Shown here: positions 7,880 through 15,898 of the stretch, in pieces | How the letters are laid out: each line of letters begins with the position of its first letter | Position numbering within the stretch: position 1 is the stretch's first letter | Source of the DNA: Acidimicrobiales bacterium | GTDB lineage: Bacteria > Actinomycetota > Acidimicrobiia > Acidimicrobiales > Iamiaceae | Length of the DNA: 64,000 nt | Assembly (NCBI GenBank): GCA_030447445.1 | Contig: JAUJOW010000004.1 | Location: 1-64,000 of the forward strand | Direction: 5' to 3' | The notes under the pieces: model-generated | Told to the model about the DNA's origin: nothing | The model's database searches: none | The model's input: only the letters and a program-made list of their open reading frames with translations | Translations under genes and position numbers: made by a program

Positions 7880-10339
7880 ATGGCCGCCATCGGGCTCCTG
7901 GCCCGAGCCGACCTGCGGCAGCGCTGGCGATCGTGGCTGCTGCTCACGCTGATCGCGGGCGTCGCCGGCGGGGTGGTCATCGCATCGGTGGCCGGCGCCC
8001 GGCGCACGGCCACCGCCCTCGACCGCTTCCTCGACTACACCCGCCCGCAGACGTTGCAGCTCTACGGTGATCCGGAGGTGGTCGCGCGGGCCGTGCGGGT
8101 GCCACAGGTCGCCGACTGGGATCACGGGGCGTACCTGCTCATGGCCCCGCCGACCCCCGAGGGCCGGCCCGACGTCGACGCGTCCGGAGTCGTCAACCCC
8201 TTCCTCCCCGGTACCCGGCTGCGGCCCGAGAGGGGCATGGAACGGGCTTTGCTCGTCGCCGGCGAGCGGGCCGACTTCGCCGATCCGAACTCGATCACCA
8301 TCGACGAGCGGACCGCCGAACGGTACGACCTGCGCCCCGGCGACTGGTTCACGATGTTCGCCTACGACAAGGCCGACTTCGAGCGCATGGCCGAGGGCAA
8401 CGACGCCTTCGCACCCCACGGTCCCCGTCTCGAGCTGAAGGTGGCCGGCATCGTGCGGACGCCCTTCGACTTCACGCCGGTCGCTCCCGACGACGACGTG
8501 GTCTACAAGGGCACCGCCGACATCTACTTCACGCCCGCCTTCTGGCGGGTCCATGGGGATGACGTCGCAGGGTTCGGCCCCGAGGGGGTGGCCGCCGTCC
8601 GGTTGCGGGCCGGCACGGCCGACCTTCCTGCCTTCCGGAGTGCCGTCCGCGCGCTGCCGGGTGGCGAGACCGTCGACATCGAGGTCGGATCCGACAGCAG
8701 CTCGGTCAGCGATACGGCCGAGGAGTCCATCGAGGTCCAGGCCGCGGCCCTCTACGCGTTCGCCGGGTTGGTCGCCGTCGTCGGCCTGGCCGTCGTCGCG
8801 CAGTCGATCGCCCGCCAGCTCATGATGTCGTCGATCGACCAGGCCACGGTGAGGGCGTTGGGCGTGACCCGCCGCCAGTCGACGGTCGCCCGGGTGGCCG
8901 GTGTGGTCCCCATGGTGACGGGTGCAGTCGTCGTCGCCGTCGGGCTGGCCCTGGCGCTGTCACCCCTCGCCCCGATCGGCCTGGGCCGTCGAGCCGAGAT
9001 CGCCCCCGGCTTCCGGGCCGACTGGCTCGTGCTCGGCGTCGGCGCCCTCTCCCTCGTCGTGGCTCTTCTCGGCGCCGCCGGGCTGGTCGCCGTCGTCACC
9101 GTTCGTCGATCGACGGAGGTCTCCTTGGCCGACCCGGGCGTGGTGGGTCGCGGCCGCCCGTCGACGATCGTCGGTCGACTGGCGCAGCTCGGCATGAGGC
9201 CAACGGCGATCGCCGGCGCGCGGATGGCCCTCGAGCCGGGGAGAGGCGCCGGAGCGGTGCCCCTTCGGACGGCCGTGGCCGGGACGACCATCGCCGCCGC
9301 TGCCGTGGCCGCCGCCCTGAGCTTCGGTGGTGCCGTTGACCGCCTGCTCGGGGAGCCGCGGTTCCAGGGCTGGAACTGGGACGTCGTGGTGGGCGACAAC
9401 CTCGACGAGGCCGACACGGGCTTCGGCGAGGAAGGCGAGCGCCTGCTGGACGGCAACCCCAACGTCGAGGGTTACGCCGGTGTCGCTGCGCCCGTCGAGC
9501 CACTCACCATCAAGGGCCGCTCCCTCCTCGCCGCCGGCCTCGTGGACGGGCGGGGGGACGTTGGACCCGAACCGATCACCGGCCGGCTGCCGTCGGCACC
9601 GGACGAGATCGCCATCGGCACCCGCACGGCCGATGATCTCGGCGTCGAGATCGGCGACGTCGTCACGGCGAGAGGTGGATCGCGCCAACTCGCGCTCCGG
9701 ATCGTGGGCACGGCCGTCATCAGCCCCGACCTCAACCTCGGCCAGCTCTCGAAGGGCGCACTGCTCACCGCCGCCGGCCTGCGCCGGTTCTTCGGGGACT
9801 CGGTGGTGTTGCACCAGTTCCTCGTTCGCTACGCCCCCGGCGTCGACCCCGGCGACGCGTACGCAGGGCTGCAGGAGGACTGGGGGCGTACCGTGCTGCG
9901 GTTCTACGGCACGCCCGAGGGGGAGAACCTCCGCCGGGTGCGGGGCTTGCCTGCCGCGCTCGCCGGCGTGGTGGCCCTGGTAGGGGTGGCCACGCTGGCC
10001 CACGCCCTCCTCGCCTCGGTCCGTCGCCGGCGTGGCGACCTCGCCGTGCTCAAGGCCATCGGCTTCTCTCGCCGCGACGTCTTCGCCACCGTCGCCTGGC
10101 AGGCCAGCCTCCTGGGCGGCGCCGCCTCGCTCGTGGGCGTGCCCGCCGGCGTCGTGCTCGGCCGCTGGGCCTGGCGGTTGGTGGCCGACTCCCTCGGCAC
10201 GCCGATCCCGGCCCCCACCCCATGGCTTGCCCTGCTGGTCCTACCGCTCGCCGCCGTGGCCCTCGCCAACCTCATCGCCGCCGGCCCCGGACGCCAGGCT
10301 GCCCGCACGCCGCCGGCCGTCGTGTTGAGGGCGGAGTGA
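7880..10339 (+). CDS. FtsX-like ABC transporter permease 1
   Basis: 819 residues. It has an N-terminal membrane segment (LLLTLIAGVAGGVVIASVAGARR), a large extracytoplasmic domain of about 200 residues, a block of three membrane helices with the FtsX pattern (VRALGVTRRQSTVARVAG), and then a second helix, domain and helix-block repeat with VLKAIGFSRRDVFATVAWQ near the C-terminus. This double-FtsX layout is typical of long actinobacterial MacB-family permeases. It follows the ATPase gene by 24 bp. The transported substrate is unknown. Confidence 0.88.
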   Translation: MAAIGLLARADLRQRWRSWLLLTLIAGVAGGVVIASVAGARRTATALDRFLDYTRPQTLQLYGDPEVVARAVRVPQVADWDHGAYLLMAPPTPEGRPDVDASGVVNPFLPGTRLRPERGMERALLVAGERADFADPNSITIDERTAERYDLRPGDWFTMFAYDKADFERMAEGNDAFAPHGPRLELKVAGIVRTPFDFTPVAPDDDVVYKGTADIYFTPAFWRVHGDDVAGFGPEGVAAVRLRAGTADLPAFRSAVRALPGGETVDIEVGSDSSSVSDTAEESIEVQAAALYAFAGLVAVVGLAVVAQSIARQLMMSSIDQATVRALGVTRRQSTVARVAGVVPMVTGAVVVAVGLALALSPLAPIGLGRRAEIAPGFRADWLVLGVGALSLVVALLGAAGLVAVVTVRRSTEVSLADPGVVGRGRPSTIVGRLAQLGMRPTAIAGARMALEPGRGAGAVPLRTAVAGTTIAAAAVAAALSFGGAVDRLLGEPRFQGWNWDVVVGDNLDEADTGFGEEGERLLDGNPNVEGYAGVAAPVEPLTIKGRSLLAAGLVDGRGDVGPEPITGRLPSAPDEIAIGTRTADDLGVEIGDVVTARGGSRQLALRIVGTAVISPDLNLGQLSKGALLTAAGLRRFFGDSVVLHQFLVRYAPGVDPGDAYAGLQEDWGRTVLRFYGTPEGENLRRVRGLPAALAGVVALVGVATLAHALLASVRRRRGDLAVLKAIGFSRRDVFATVAWQASLLGGAASLVGVPAGVVLGRWAWRLVADSLGTPIPAPTPWLALLVLPLAAVALANLIAAGPGRQAARTPPAVVLRAE

Positions 10340-10347
10340 TGGGTCGA

Positions 10348-10779
10348 TCAACCGCTGCCGACGAGCGAGTCGATGGCCCGCTCGTCGAGGGGATCCACCC
10401 GGTGAAGGCCGCCGACACCGTCGAAGTCGGCGTCCGCCGTCACGATGGTGTCGATGCCGTGCGCCTGGCAGGTCGCGGCGTGGAGACGGTCGGCCGGTCC
10501 AAGCGTGGGAGGGGCGTCGAGGGCGAAGGCGATCTGGAGCGCGTCTGGGGTGACGGGCAACAGCTCCTCGAAGACGCTCGCGACGTCCGACGCGTAGCCG
10601 TCGGGCAGGCCGAGTCGACGCCGTCGCTCCAGGTGCCACACCTCTTCGATCACCATCACCGACGTGATGCCCTCGAGTCGGCGTTCCCCGATCGCCCGGC
10701 GAAGGGCGAGGCACGGCTGGCGGTAGGGGCCTGCGGTCTCGGCGTAGACCAGCACGTTCGAGTCGACGAAGACGGTCAA
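10348..10779 (-). CDS. vapC: PIN-domain toxin (VapC-like)
   Basis: 143 residues with a full PIN-domain acidic set: Asp6 (FVDSNVLVYAE), Glu45 (VIEEVW), Asp97 (GPADRLHAA) and Asp116/Asp118 (TADADFD). VapC toxins are Mg-dependent RNases, usually acting on tRNA or rRNA. Its start overlaps the stop of the antitoxin gene by 4 bp (10776-10779), the usual translationally coupled arrangement. The pair runs antisense to, and splits, the FtsX permease operon, which suggests insertion after the operon had formed. Confidence 0.88.
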   Translation of the reverse strand: MTVFVDSNVLVYAETAGPYRQPCLALRRAIGERRLEGITSVMVIEEVWHLERRRRLGLPDGYASDVASVFEELLPVTPDALQIAFALDAPPTLGPADRLHAATCQAHGIDTIVTADADFDGVGGLHRVDPLDERAIDSLVGSG

Positions 10780-11036
10780 CCCCGCTCGTACTCGTCATCG
10801 AAGCGGCTGTCGATCAGCTCCCGCAGCTCATCGGGCGGGATGTGCTCGATGGGCGGCAGGGCTTCGAGCCGTTCCAACGCCGCCAGGCTCTCCTCGCGTG
10901 TCCGCTTCCGGCCGACGTGCTCGTCGATGGCTTCGCGCACGATCGCTGCCACCGAGGTGTGGCCTGCCTTGGCCACCGCCTCGAGCCGGCGCCGCTGGTC
11001 GGGACGGACCAGCACCTGCATCCGCTCGAGCGCCAT
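10776..11036 (-). CDS. vapB: Ribbon-helix-helix antitoxin (VapB-like)
   Basis: 86 residues from ATG 11036; a GTG at 11042 would add two. The N-terminal half has a ribbon-helix-helix look (MQVLVRPDQRRRLEAVAKAGHTSVAAIVREAIDEH, given here for its pattern). The acidic, Leu-rich C-terminus (PPIEHIPPDELRELIDSRFDDEYERG) is the part expected to fold against the toxin. It should neutralise the PIN toxin and repress its own promoter, which must lie in the 30 bp shared with the divergent permease gene starting at 11067. Autoregulation is inferred from the family. Confidence 0.8.
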   Translation of the reverse strand: MALERMQVLVRPDQRRRLEAVAKAGHTSVAAIVREAIDEHVGRKRTREESLAALERLEALPPIEHIPPDELRELIDSRFDDEYERG

Positions 11037-11066
11037 ACACACACCCTACACAAGCAGTGGTCGGCG

Positions 11067-13523
11067 ATGGCTGCCGTCCTGACCTGCTTCCGGAGCGATC
11101 TCCGAGCCCGGTGGCGCGCGTGGGCCGCCCTCGTCGTTCTGCTCGGCCTGGCTGGCGGGGTGGCGTTGGCCTCGGTGGCGGCGGCCCGGCGCACCGCCTC
11201 GGCATATCCCCGGTTCCTCGCCGCCGGCCGGGCCTCGGACCTGACCATCGACCTCCCGCCCGGCGATGCCAGTGAGGTGGAGCTGTCCGCTCTCGTCGAC
11301 GGCCTGCCCCAGGTCGAGCACAGCGGCCTCTCGGCTGGTCTGCTGGCAGCGGCGAACGGACGCGAGGGTCGCCCCGATTTCGAGGCCATCTCGCAGGTGC
11401 TGACGAGCGTCGACGGGCGCTTCTTCGACACTGACCGGGTGGCCGTGGTCGAGGGGCGGCTGCCCGACCCGGCCCGGCCCGACGAGGCGATGATGAACGT
11501 GGCGCTGGCCGACACCGGCCGGTGGGACGTCGGCGACGAGGTCGAGCTGGTCATCACCACCGTCGCGGACGTCATGGCAGTCGAAGGGACGCAGCGGCTG
11601 CCCCTCTTCGACACGGTCATGCTCAGGATCGTAGGCACGGTGGTGCAGAACGAGGAGGTGCTCCAGGACGACCTCGCCCGCCAGAGCCGGCTGATCACCA
11701 CCCCGGCATTCTTCGCAGCCCACGGCGACAGCGCCACCTACCTGCGCCAAGGGGTGAAGCTGCGTCGCGGCCGGGCCGACGTGGCCACGGTGCAGGATGC
11801 GGTGCAACGCATGGCCGCCGACCCCGAGATCGTGGGGGAGCAGCCCGAGGGCGACGGGACGGCGGCCTCGTTCGAGGTGATCGGCGACGTGGTGAACCGG
11901 GCTCAGCGTGCGTTACGGCCGCAGGTGGCGGCGCTCGGAGTCTTCGCCGCGCTCGCCGCCGTGGTGGCGCTCCTGGTCGTCGGTCAGGCGTTGGCTCGCG
12001 ACCTCGCGTCAACGGGGGCGGTCACCGAGGTGCGCTCGGCGCTTGGCATGACCCGCCGCGAGCTCGCAATGGCTGCGGTCTTGCCCAGCGCGCTCGTGGC
12101 CGGCGGGGGCGCGGTCCTGGCCGTCGGCACGGCCATCGCCTTGTCTCCGCTCGGACCGGTCGGCGCCGTGCGAGCGGTGGAACCCGATCCCGGCGTGCAC
12201 GTCGATGCCACGGTGCTTGCCGTCGGTGTCGGCGTGATCGTCCTTGTCGTGCTCGCCGTCGGATCCGTTTCGGGTGCCCGCGTAGCCCGCCGGTCGGCGA
12301 CTGGGTCGGCCCGGCAGCGCACCCCGGCTGCGTCGGCCGCGTCCGGGGTCGGCCTTCCTCCGCCGGCCGTTGCCGGGATCGGCTTCGGGCTCGACTCAGG
12401 GAGTGGTCGTCGGGCCGTGCCCGTCCGGGCCACGTTGGCCGGCGCCACCCTGGCCGTCGGGGCTGTCATGTGTGCGCTGTGCTTCGGGGCCTCGCTCGAC
12501 CGCCTGGTCGACACGCCTCGCCTCCACGGGTGGAGCTTCGACTTCCTGCTGTCGGAGTCGGGTGGGTACGGCGACGCCACGACCGAGCAGGGCCGCATGA
12601 TCAGCAGCATCCCCGGGGTGGCCACGGTGGCCCAGCTCAGCTACGACTCGGTGGCGATCGACGGGGCCGAGGTGGCCGCCCTCGGGGTGACCGAGGTGTT
12701 GGGCAGGTGGACGCCGCCGATGCTCGAAGGACGCCCGGCCTCGGGGCCCGGCGAGGTCGTGCTCGGCACCAACACGTTGCGCCGCATCCGAAAGGACGTG
12801 GGTGACGTGGTGCACGTCTCGGCCGGAGGTCACCGCGCTCGCATGCGGGTGGTCGGGCGGGCAGCCTTCCCGGCCGTTGGCCGGGTCGACGGTTCCCGCA
12901 CCGGCCTGGGCGACGGCGCTGCCATGACCGCTGAGGGGCTGGCCCGGGTGGCCGAGCTGGCGCGGCCGAACGAGACGGTGGTCGAGCTGTCGCCCGACGC
13001 CGACCGGCGACAAGTTCGCCACCGGCTCGAGCGGGCCTTCGTCGCGTCGGCCGGCGACCCGACCCTTGGCCGTGCCGTCCTCGACGTCCAACGGCCGGCC
13101 GCCATCGTCAGCGCCGACGCCGCTCGGGCCACGCCCCTCGCCCTGGCCGGCATGCTCTCCCTGGTGGCCCTAGCCACCGTGGCCCACCTCCTGTTCAGCT
13201 CGACGCGGGTCCGCCAGCGGGAGCTGGCCCTGCTGAAGACGCTCGGGTTCAGCCGTCGCCAACTCCGGTCCACCGTGGCCTGGCAAGCCACGAGTGTGGT
13301 GGCCGTGGCCCTCGTCGTCGGTGTGCCGCTCGGGGTCGCCGCCGGACGCACCGTCTGGCGGGCCTTCGCCGCCGAAATCGGGGCGGTGGCCCTACCTGAG
13401 ATTCCGATCGTCGCGCTGGTCGCCGTGGTCGCCGGCACGGTCATCGCCGGCAACGCCCTGGCCGCCCTCCCCGGCCGTCGGGCAGCGGCCGTGTCGGCCA
13501 CGACCGTGCTGAGGAGCGAGTAG
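11067..13523 (+). CDS. FtsX-like ABC transporter permease 2
   Basis: 818 residues from ATG 11067; the longer open frame upstream crosses the antitoxin gene and is not real. The layout matches permease 1: an N-terminal helix (LVVLLGLAGGVALASVAAARR), a periplasmic domain, a helix block with VRSALGMTRRELAMAAVLP, then a second half with LLKTLGFSRRQLRSTVAWQ and a C-terminal AAAVSATTVLRSE. It probably shares the ATPase at 7058. Its start lies only 30 bp from the divergent vapB start, so the toxin-antitoxin promoter and any local promoter for this gene overlap. Confidence 0.87.
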   Translation: MAAVLTCFRSDLRARWRAWAALVVLLGLAGGVALASVAAARRTASAYPRFLAAGRASDLTIDLPPGDASEVELSALVDGLPQVEHSGLSAGLLAAANGREGRPDFEAISQVLTSVDGRFFDTDRVAVVEGRLPDPARPDEAMMNVALADTGRWDVGDEVELVITTVADVMAVEGTQRLPLFDTVMLRIVGTVVQNEEVLQDDLARQSRLITTPAFFAAHGDSATYLRQGVKLRRGRADVATVQDAVQRMAADPEIVGEQPEGDGTAASFEVIGDVVNRAQRALRPQVAALGVFAALAAVVALLVVGQALARDLASTGAVTEVRSALGMTRRELAMAAVLPSALVAGGGAVLAVGTAIALSPLGPVGAVRAVEPDPGVHVDATVLAVGVGVIVLVVLAVGSVSGARVARRSATGSARQRTPAASAASGVGLPPPAVAGIGFGLDSGSGRRAVPVRATLAGATLAVGAVMCALCFGASLDRLVDTPRLHGWSFDFLLSESGGYGDATTEQGRMISSIPGVATVAQLSYDSVAIDGAEVAALGVTEVLGRWTPPMLEGRPASGPGEVVLGTNTLRRIRKDVGDVVHVSAGGHRARMRVVGRAAFPAVGRVDGSRTGLGDGAAMTAEGLARVAELARPNETVVELSPDADRRQVRHRLERAFVASAGDPTLGRAVLDVQRPAAIVSADAARATPLALAGMLSLVALATVAHLLFSSTRVRQRELALLKTLGFSRRQLRSTVAWQATSVVAVALVVGVPLGVAAGRTVWRAFAAEIGAVALPEIPIVALVAVVAGTVIAGNALAALPGRRAAAVSATTVLRSE

Positions 13524-13525
13524 CG

Positions 13526-15889
13526 GTGACGGCGGCCTGGTACCGGGCTCGGGCGCAGCTCCGAGGATCCTGGCGTTCCGCCCTCGTGCTGGCCCTCCTG
13601 GTGGGGCTGGCCGGCGGTGTGGTCCTCGCCACCCTCGCCGGCGCCCGTCGCAGCGCCAGCGCCGAGCACCGCTACCGCGAGGCCTCGCTCGTCGGCCACG
13701 CCACCTTCTTCCACCCTGATCCCGATCCCGCCCTGGTGCGCCGGGTGGCGGACCTTCCTCAGGTCGAGGCCTTCGGCCCGATCGCCTACTTCGGGCTGGC
13801 CCCGATGGCCGACGGGGTCCCGGTCGACGAGATCGGGGTCGCCGCCAGCCGCGACGGCCGGGTGTTCCGCGACGTGGATCGTATCGAGGTGGTGCAGGGC
13901 CGCCTCCCCGAGCCGACCCAGCCCAGCGAGGCGGCGGTCGACCCGGTGGCGGCCGAACGCCTGGACGTAGGGGTCGGCGACCGGGTGTCGCTCACGTCCT
14001 TCGACGAAGAGGGTGTCCGGCCGGCGGTGGTCGAGGTGGTCGGCATCGTGAACGTCCCGTTGCAGGTGCTGACCGAGGACCGGGACGGCATCGTCCTCGT
14101 CAGCGGGGGCTTCGCCGCCGCCCATCCCCGGGACCTCCTCGCCTTCTACCCCGCCCGGGTGAGGCTGGCGGGCGGGTTCGAGGACTTCGCCGCCTTCACC
14201 GAGGCCGCCACCGCCATCTTCGACGGCAGCCCTGACCTCTTCATCGAGTCCTCGGCCGAGGAGCAGGACCGCGTGCAGATCGGCGTCGAGGTGCTGGTGG
14301 TCAGCCTCGTGGTGTTCTCCGTCGTGGCGGGGCTGGCCGGCCTCGTGGCCGTGGCCACCGCACTTGCCCGGGCCGTGCCCGACTCGGCCGAGGACCAAGC
14401 CACCCTCGCTGCCGTCGGGATGACCCAGCGGGAGCGTGCCGCCAGCCTGCTCCTCTCCTCCGCCCCTGTCGCCGTGGTGGGGGCGATGGTGTCGGCGGCG
14501 GTGGCCGTCGCCGCCTCACCGTTGTTCCCCCTGGACCCCGCTCGCCGCTTCGAGCTCGACCGGGGGGTTCGCGTCGATGCCGCCGTGGTGTTGGTCGGTT
14601 CTGTGTCGGTCGCCGTGATCGTCCTGGTTCTGTCCGGCGTCACCGCCTGGCGGTCGTCGGTGGCGGTTGGTTCGTCGCCGATCGACCAGGAGCGACGAGC
14701 CGGCCCGGCCGCGAGCAGCATCGTCACCTTGCTGCGACGGCTCCCGGCGGTCGCCACCGGCGTCCGCATGGCGCTCCTGCCCGGACGGGGACGGACGGCG
14801 GTGCCAGTTCGCCCCGCCCTCGCCGGCGCGGTCGTCGGCGTTCTCGGCGTGGTCGCCACGCTCACGTTCGGGGCAAGCCTCGCCAAGCTGGTGAACGAGC
14901 CCGAGCTCGCCGGGTGGAACTGGGACGTCGCCTTGCGGGGCATCGAGGGGGTGCCGGCGGCGAAGGTGATCGACCGCGTCGAGCCTGATCTGGCCGATGT
15001 GGGCGGGGTCGAGGGCGCTGCCGCCCTGAGGGTCTCCACGGCCGACCTCGCCGGCAAGGAGACCCAGCTCCTCGGCTTCGAGGGCCTCAAGGGCTCCATC
15101 GGCCCGACCCTGATCGAGGGGCGTACCGCCGCCAACGCCAGCGAGGTCGTGCTCGGGAGCGAGACCATGCGTCGACTCGGGGTCGGCATCGGCGACCGGA
15201 TCGAGGCCGCCGGGGTGGAGGGGCCGGTCGACCTGGTGGTGGTGGGCCGGGGGGTCTTCGCCACCGAGACGGAGGAGGTGGCCGATGGGGGCGCGCTCAC
15301 CATGGAGGGCCTCGACGCCCTCGACGCCTACGTCGGCACCACGGACGTCGTGATCGACTGGTCACCAGCGGCGGACCGCGAGACCGGTCTGCGCCGGCTG
15401 GGCGAGATCGCCGAGCGCCATCAAGGGATCATCGACGGGGAACCTCTGACGCGAATGCAGCCCCTGCAGGTCCACAACCTGGCCCGGGTCGACGCCCTGC
15501 CGAAGATCCTCGGCGCCTTCCTGGCGGTGGTGGCCGCCGTCGCCGTGGTCCATGCCCTCGTCACCTCCGTCCGCCGCCGGCGACGGGACCTCGCTGTCCT
15601 GCGCGCCGTCGGGTTCGTGCGCCGCCAGGTCTCCGTTGCAGTGGCCTGCCAGTCGACCACCATGGTCCTGGTGGGCGTCCTCGTGGGGGGTCCTCTGGGC
15701 GTTGCCGTCGGGCGGCTCACCTGGTCGTCGGTGGCCCGGACGATCGGCGTGGTCGACGCGCCGACCGTGCCGTTCGTCGACATCGGCGCCGCCGTACTGG
15801 CCTCCGTGCTCGTCGCCCTCGGCCTGTCCGTCCTGCCCGCTCGTCGGGCCCGACGCGACCAGCCCGCCCTGGTCCTCCGGAGCGAATAG
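13526..15889 (+). CDS. FtsX-like ABC transporter permease 3
   Basis: 787 residues with a GTG start 2 bp after the stop of permease 2, so the two are translationally coupled. It shows the same double-FtsX arrangement: LALLVGLAGGVVLATLAGARR at the start, LAAVGMTQRERAASLLLSS in the first helix block and VLRAVGFVRRQVSVAVACQ in the second, ending QPALVLRSE like its neighbour. The three permeases look like products of duplication. The histidine kinase gene starts 9 bp downstream, which suggests that transport and sensing are linked. Confidence 0.87.
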   Translation: MTAAWYRARAQLRGSWRSALVLALLVGLAGGVVLATLAGARRSASAEHRYREASLVGHATFFHPDPDPALVRRVADLPQVEAFGPIAYFGLAPMADGVPVDEIGVAASRDGRVFRDVDRIEVVQGRLPEPTQPSEAAVDPVAAERLDVGVGDRVSLTSFDEEGVRPAVVEVVGIVNVPLQVLTEDRDGIVLVSGGFAAAHPRDLLAFYPARVRLAGGFEDFAAFTEAATAIFDGSPDLFIESSAEEQDRVQIGVEVLVVSLVVFSVVAGLAGLVAVATALARAVPDSAEDQATLAAVGMTQRERAASLLLSSAPVAVVGAMVSAAVAVAASPLFPLDPARRFELDRGVRVDAAVVLVGSVSVAVIVLVLSGVTAWRSSVAVGSSPIDQERRAGPAASSIVTLLRRLPAVATGVRMALLPGRGRTAVPVRPALAGAVVGVLGVVATLTFGASLAKLVNEPELAGWNWDVALRGIEGVPAAKVIDRVEPDLADVGGVEGAAALRVSTADLAGKETQLLGFEGLKGSIGPTLIEGRTAANASEVVLGSETMRRLGVGIGDRIEAAGVEGPVDLVVVGRGVFATETEEVADGGALTMEGLDALDAYVGTTDVVIDWSPAADRETGLRRLGEIAERHQGIIDGEPLTRMQPLQVHNLARVDALPKILGAFLAVVAAVAVVHALVTSVRRRRRDLAVLRAVGFVRRQVSVAVACQSTTMVLVGVLVGGPLGVAVGRLTWSSVARTIGVVDAPTVPFVDIGAAVLASVLVALGLSVLPARRARRDQPALVLRSE

Positions 15890-15898
15890 CTATTCGAG

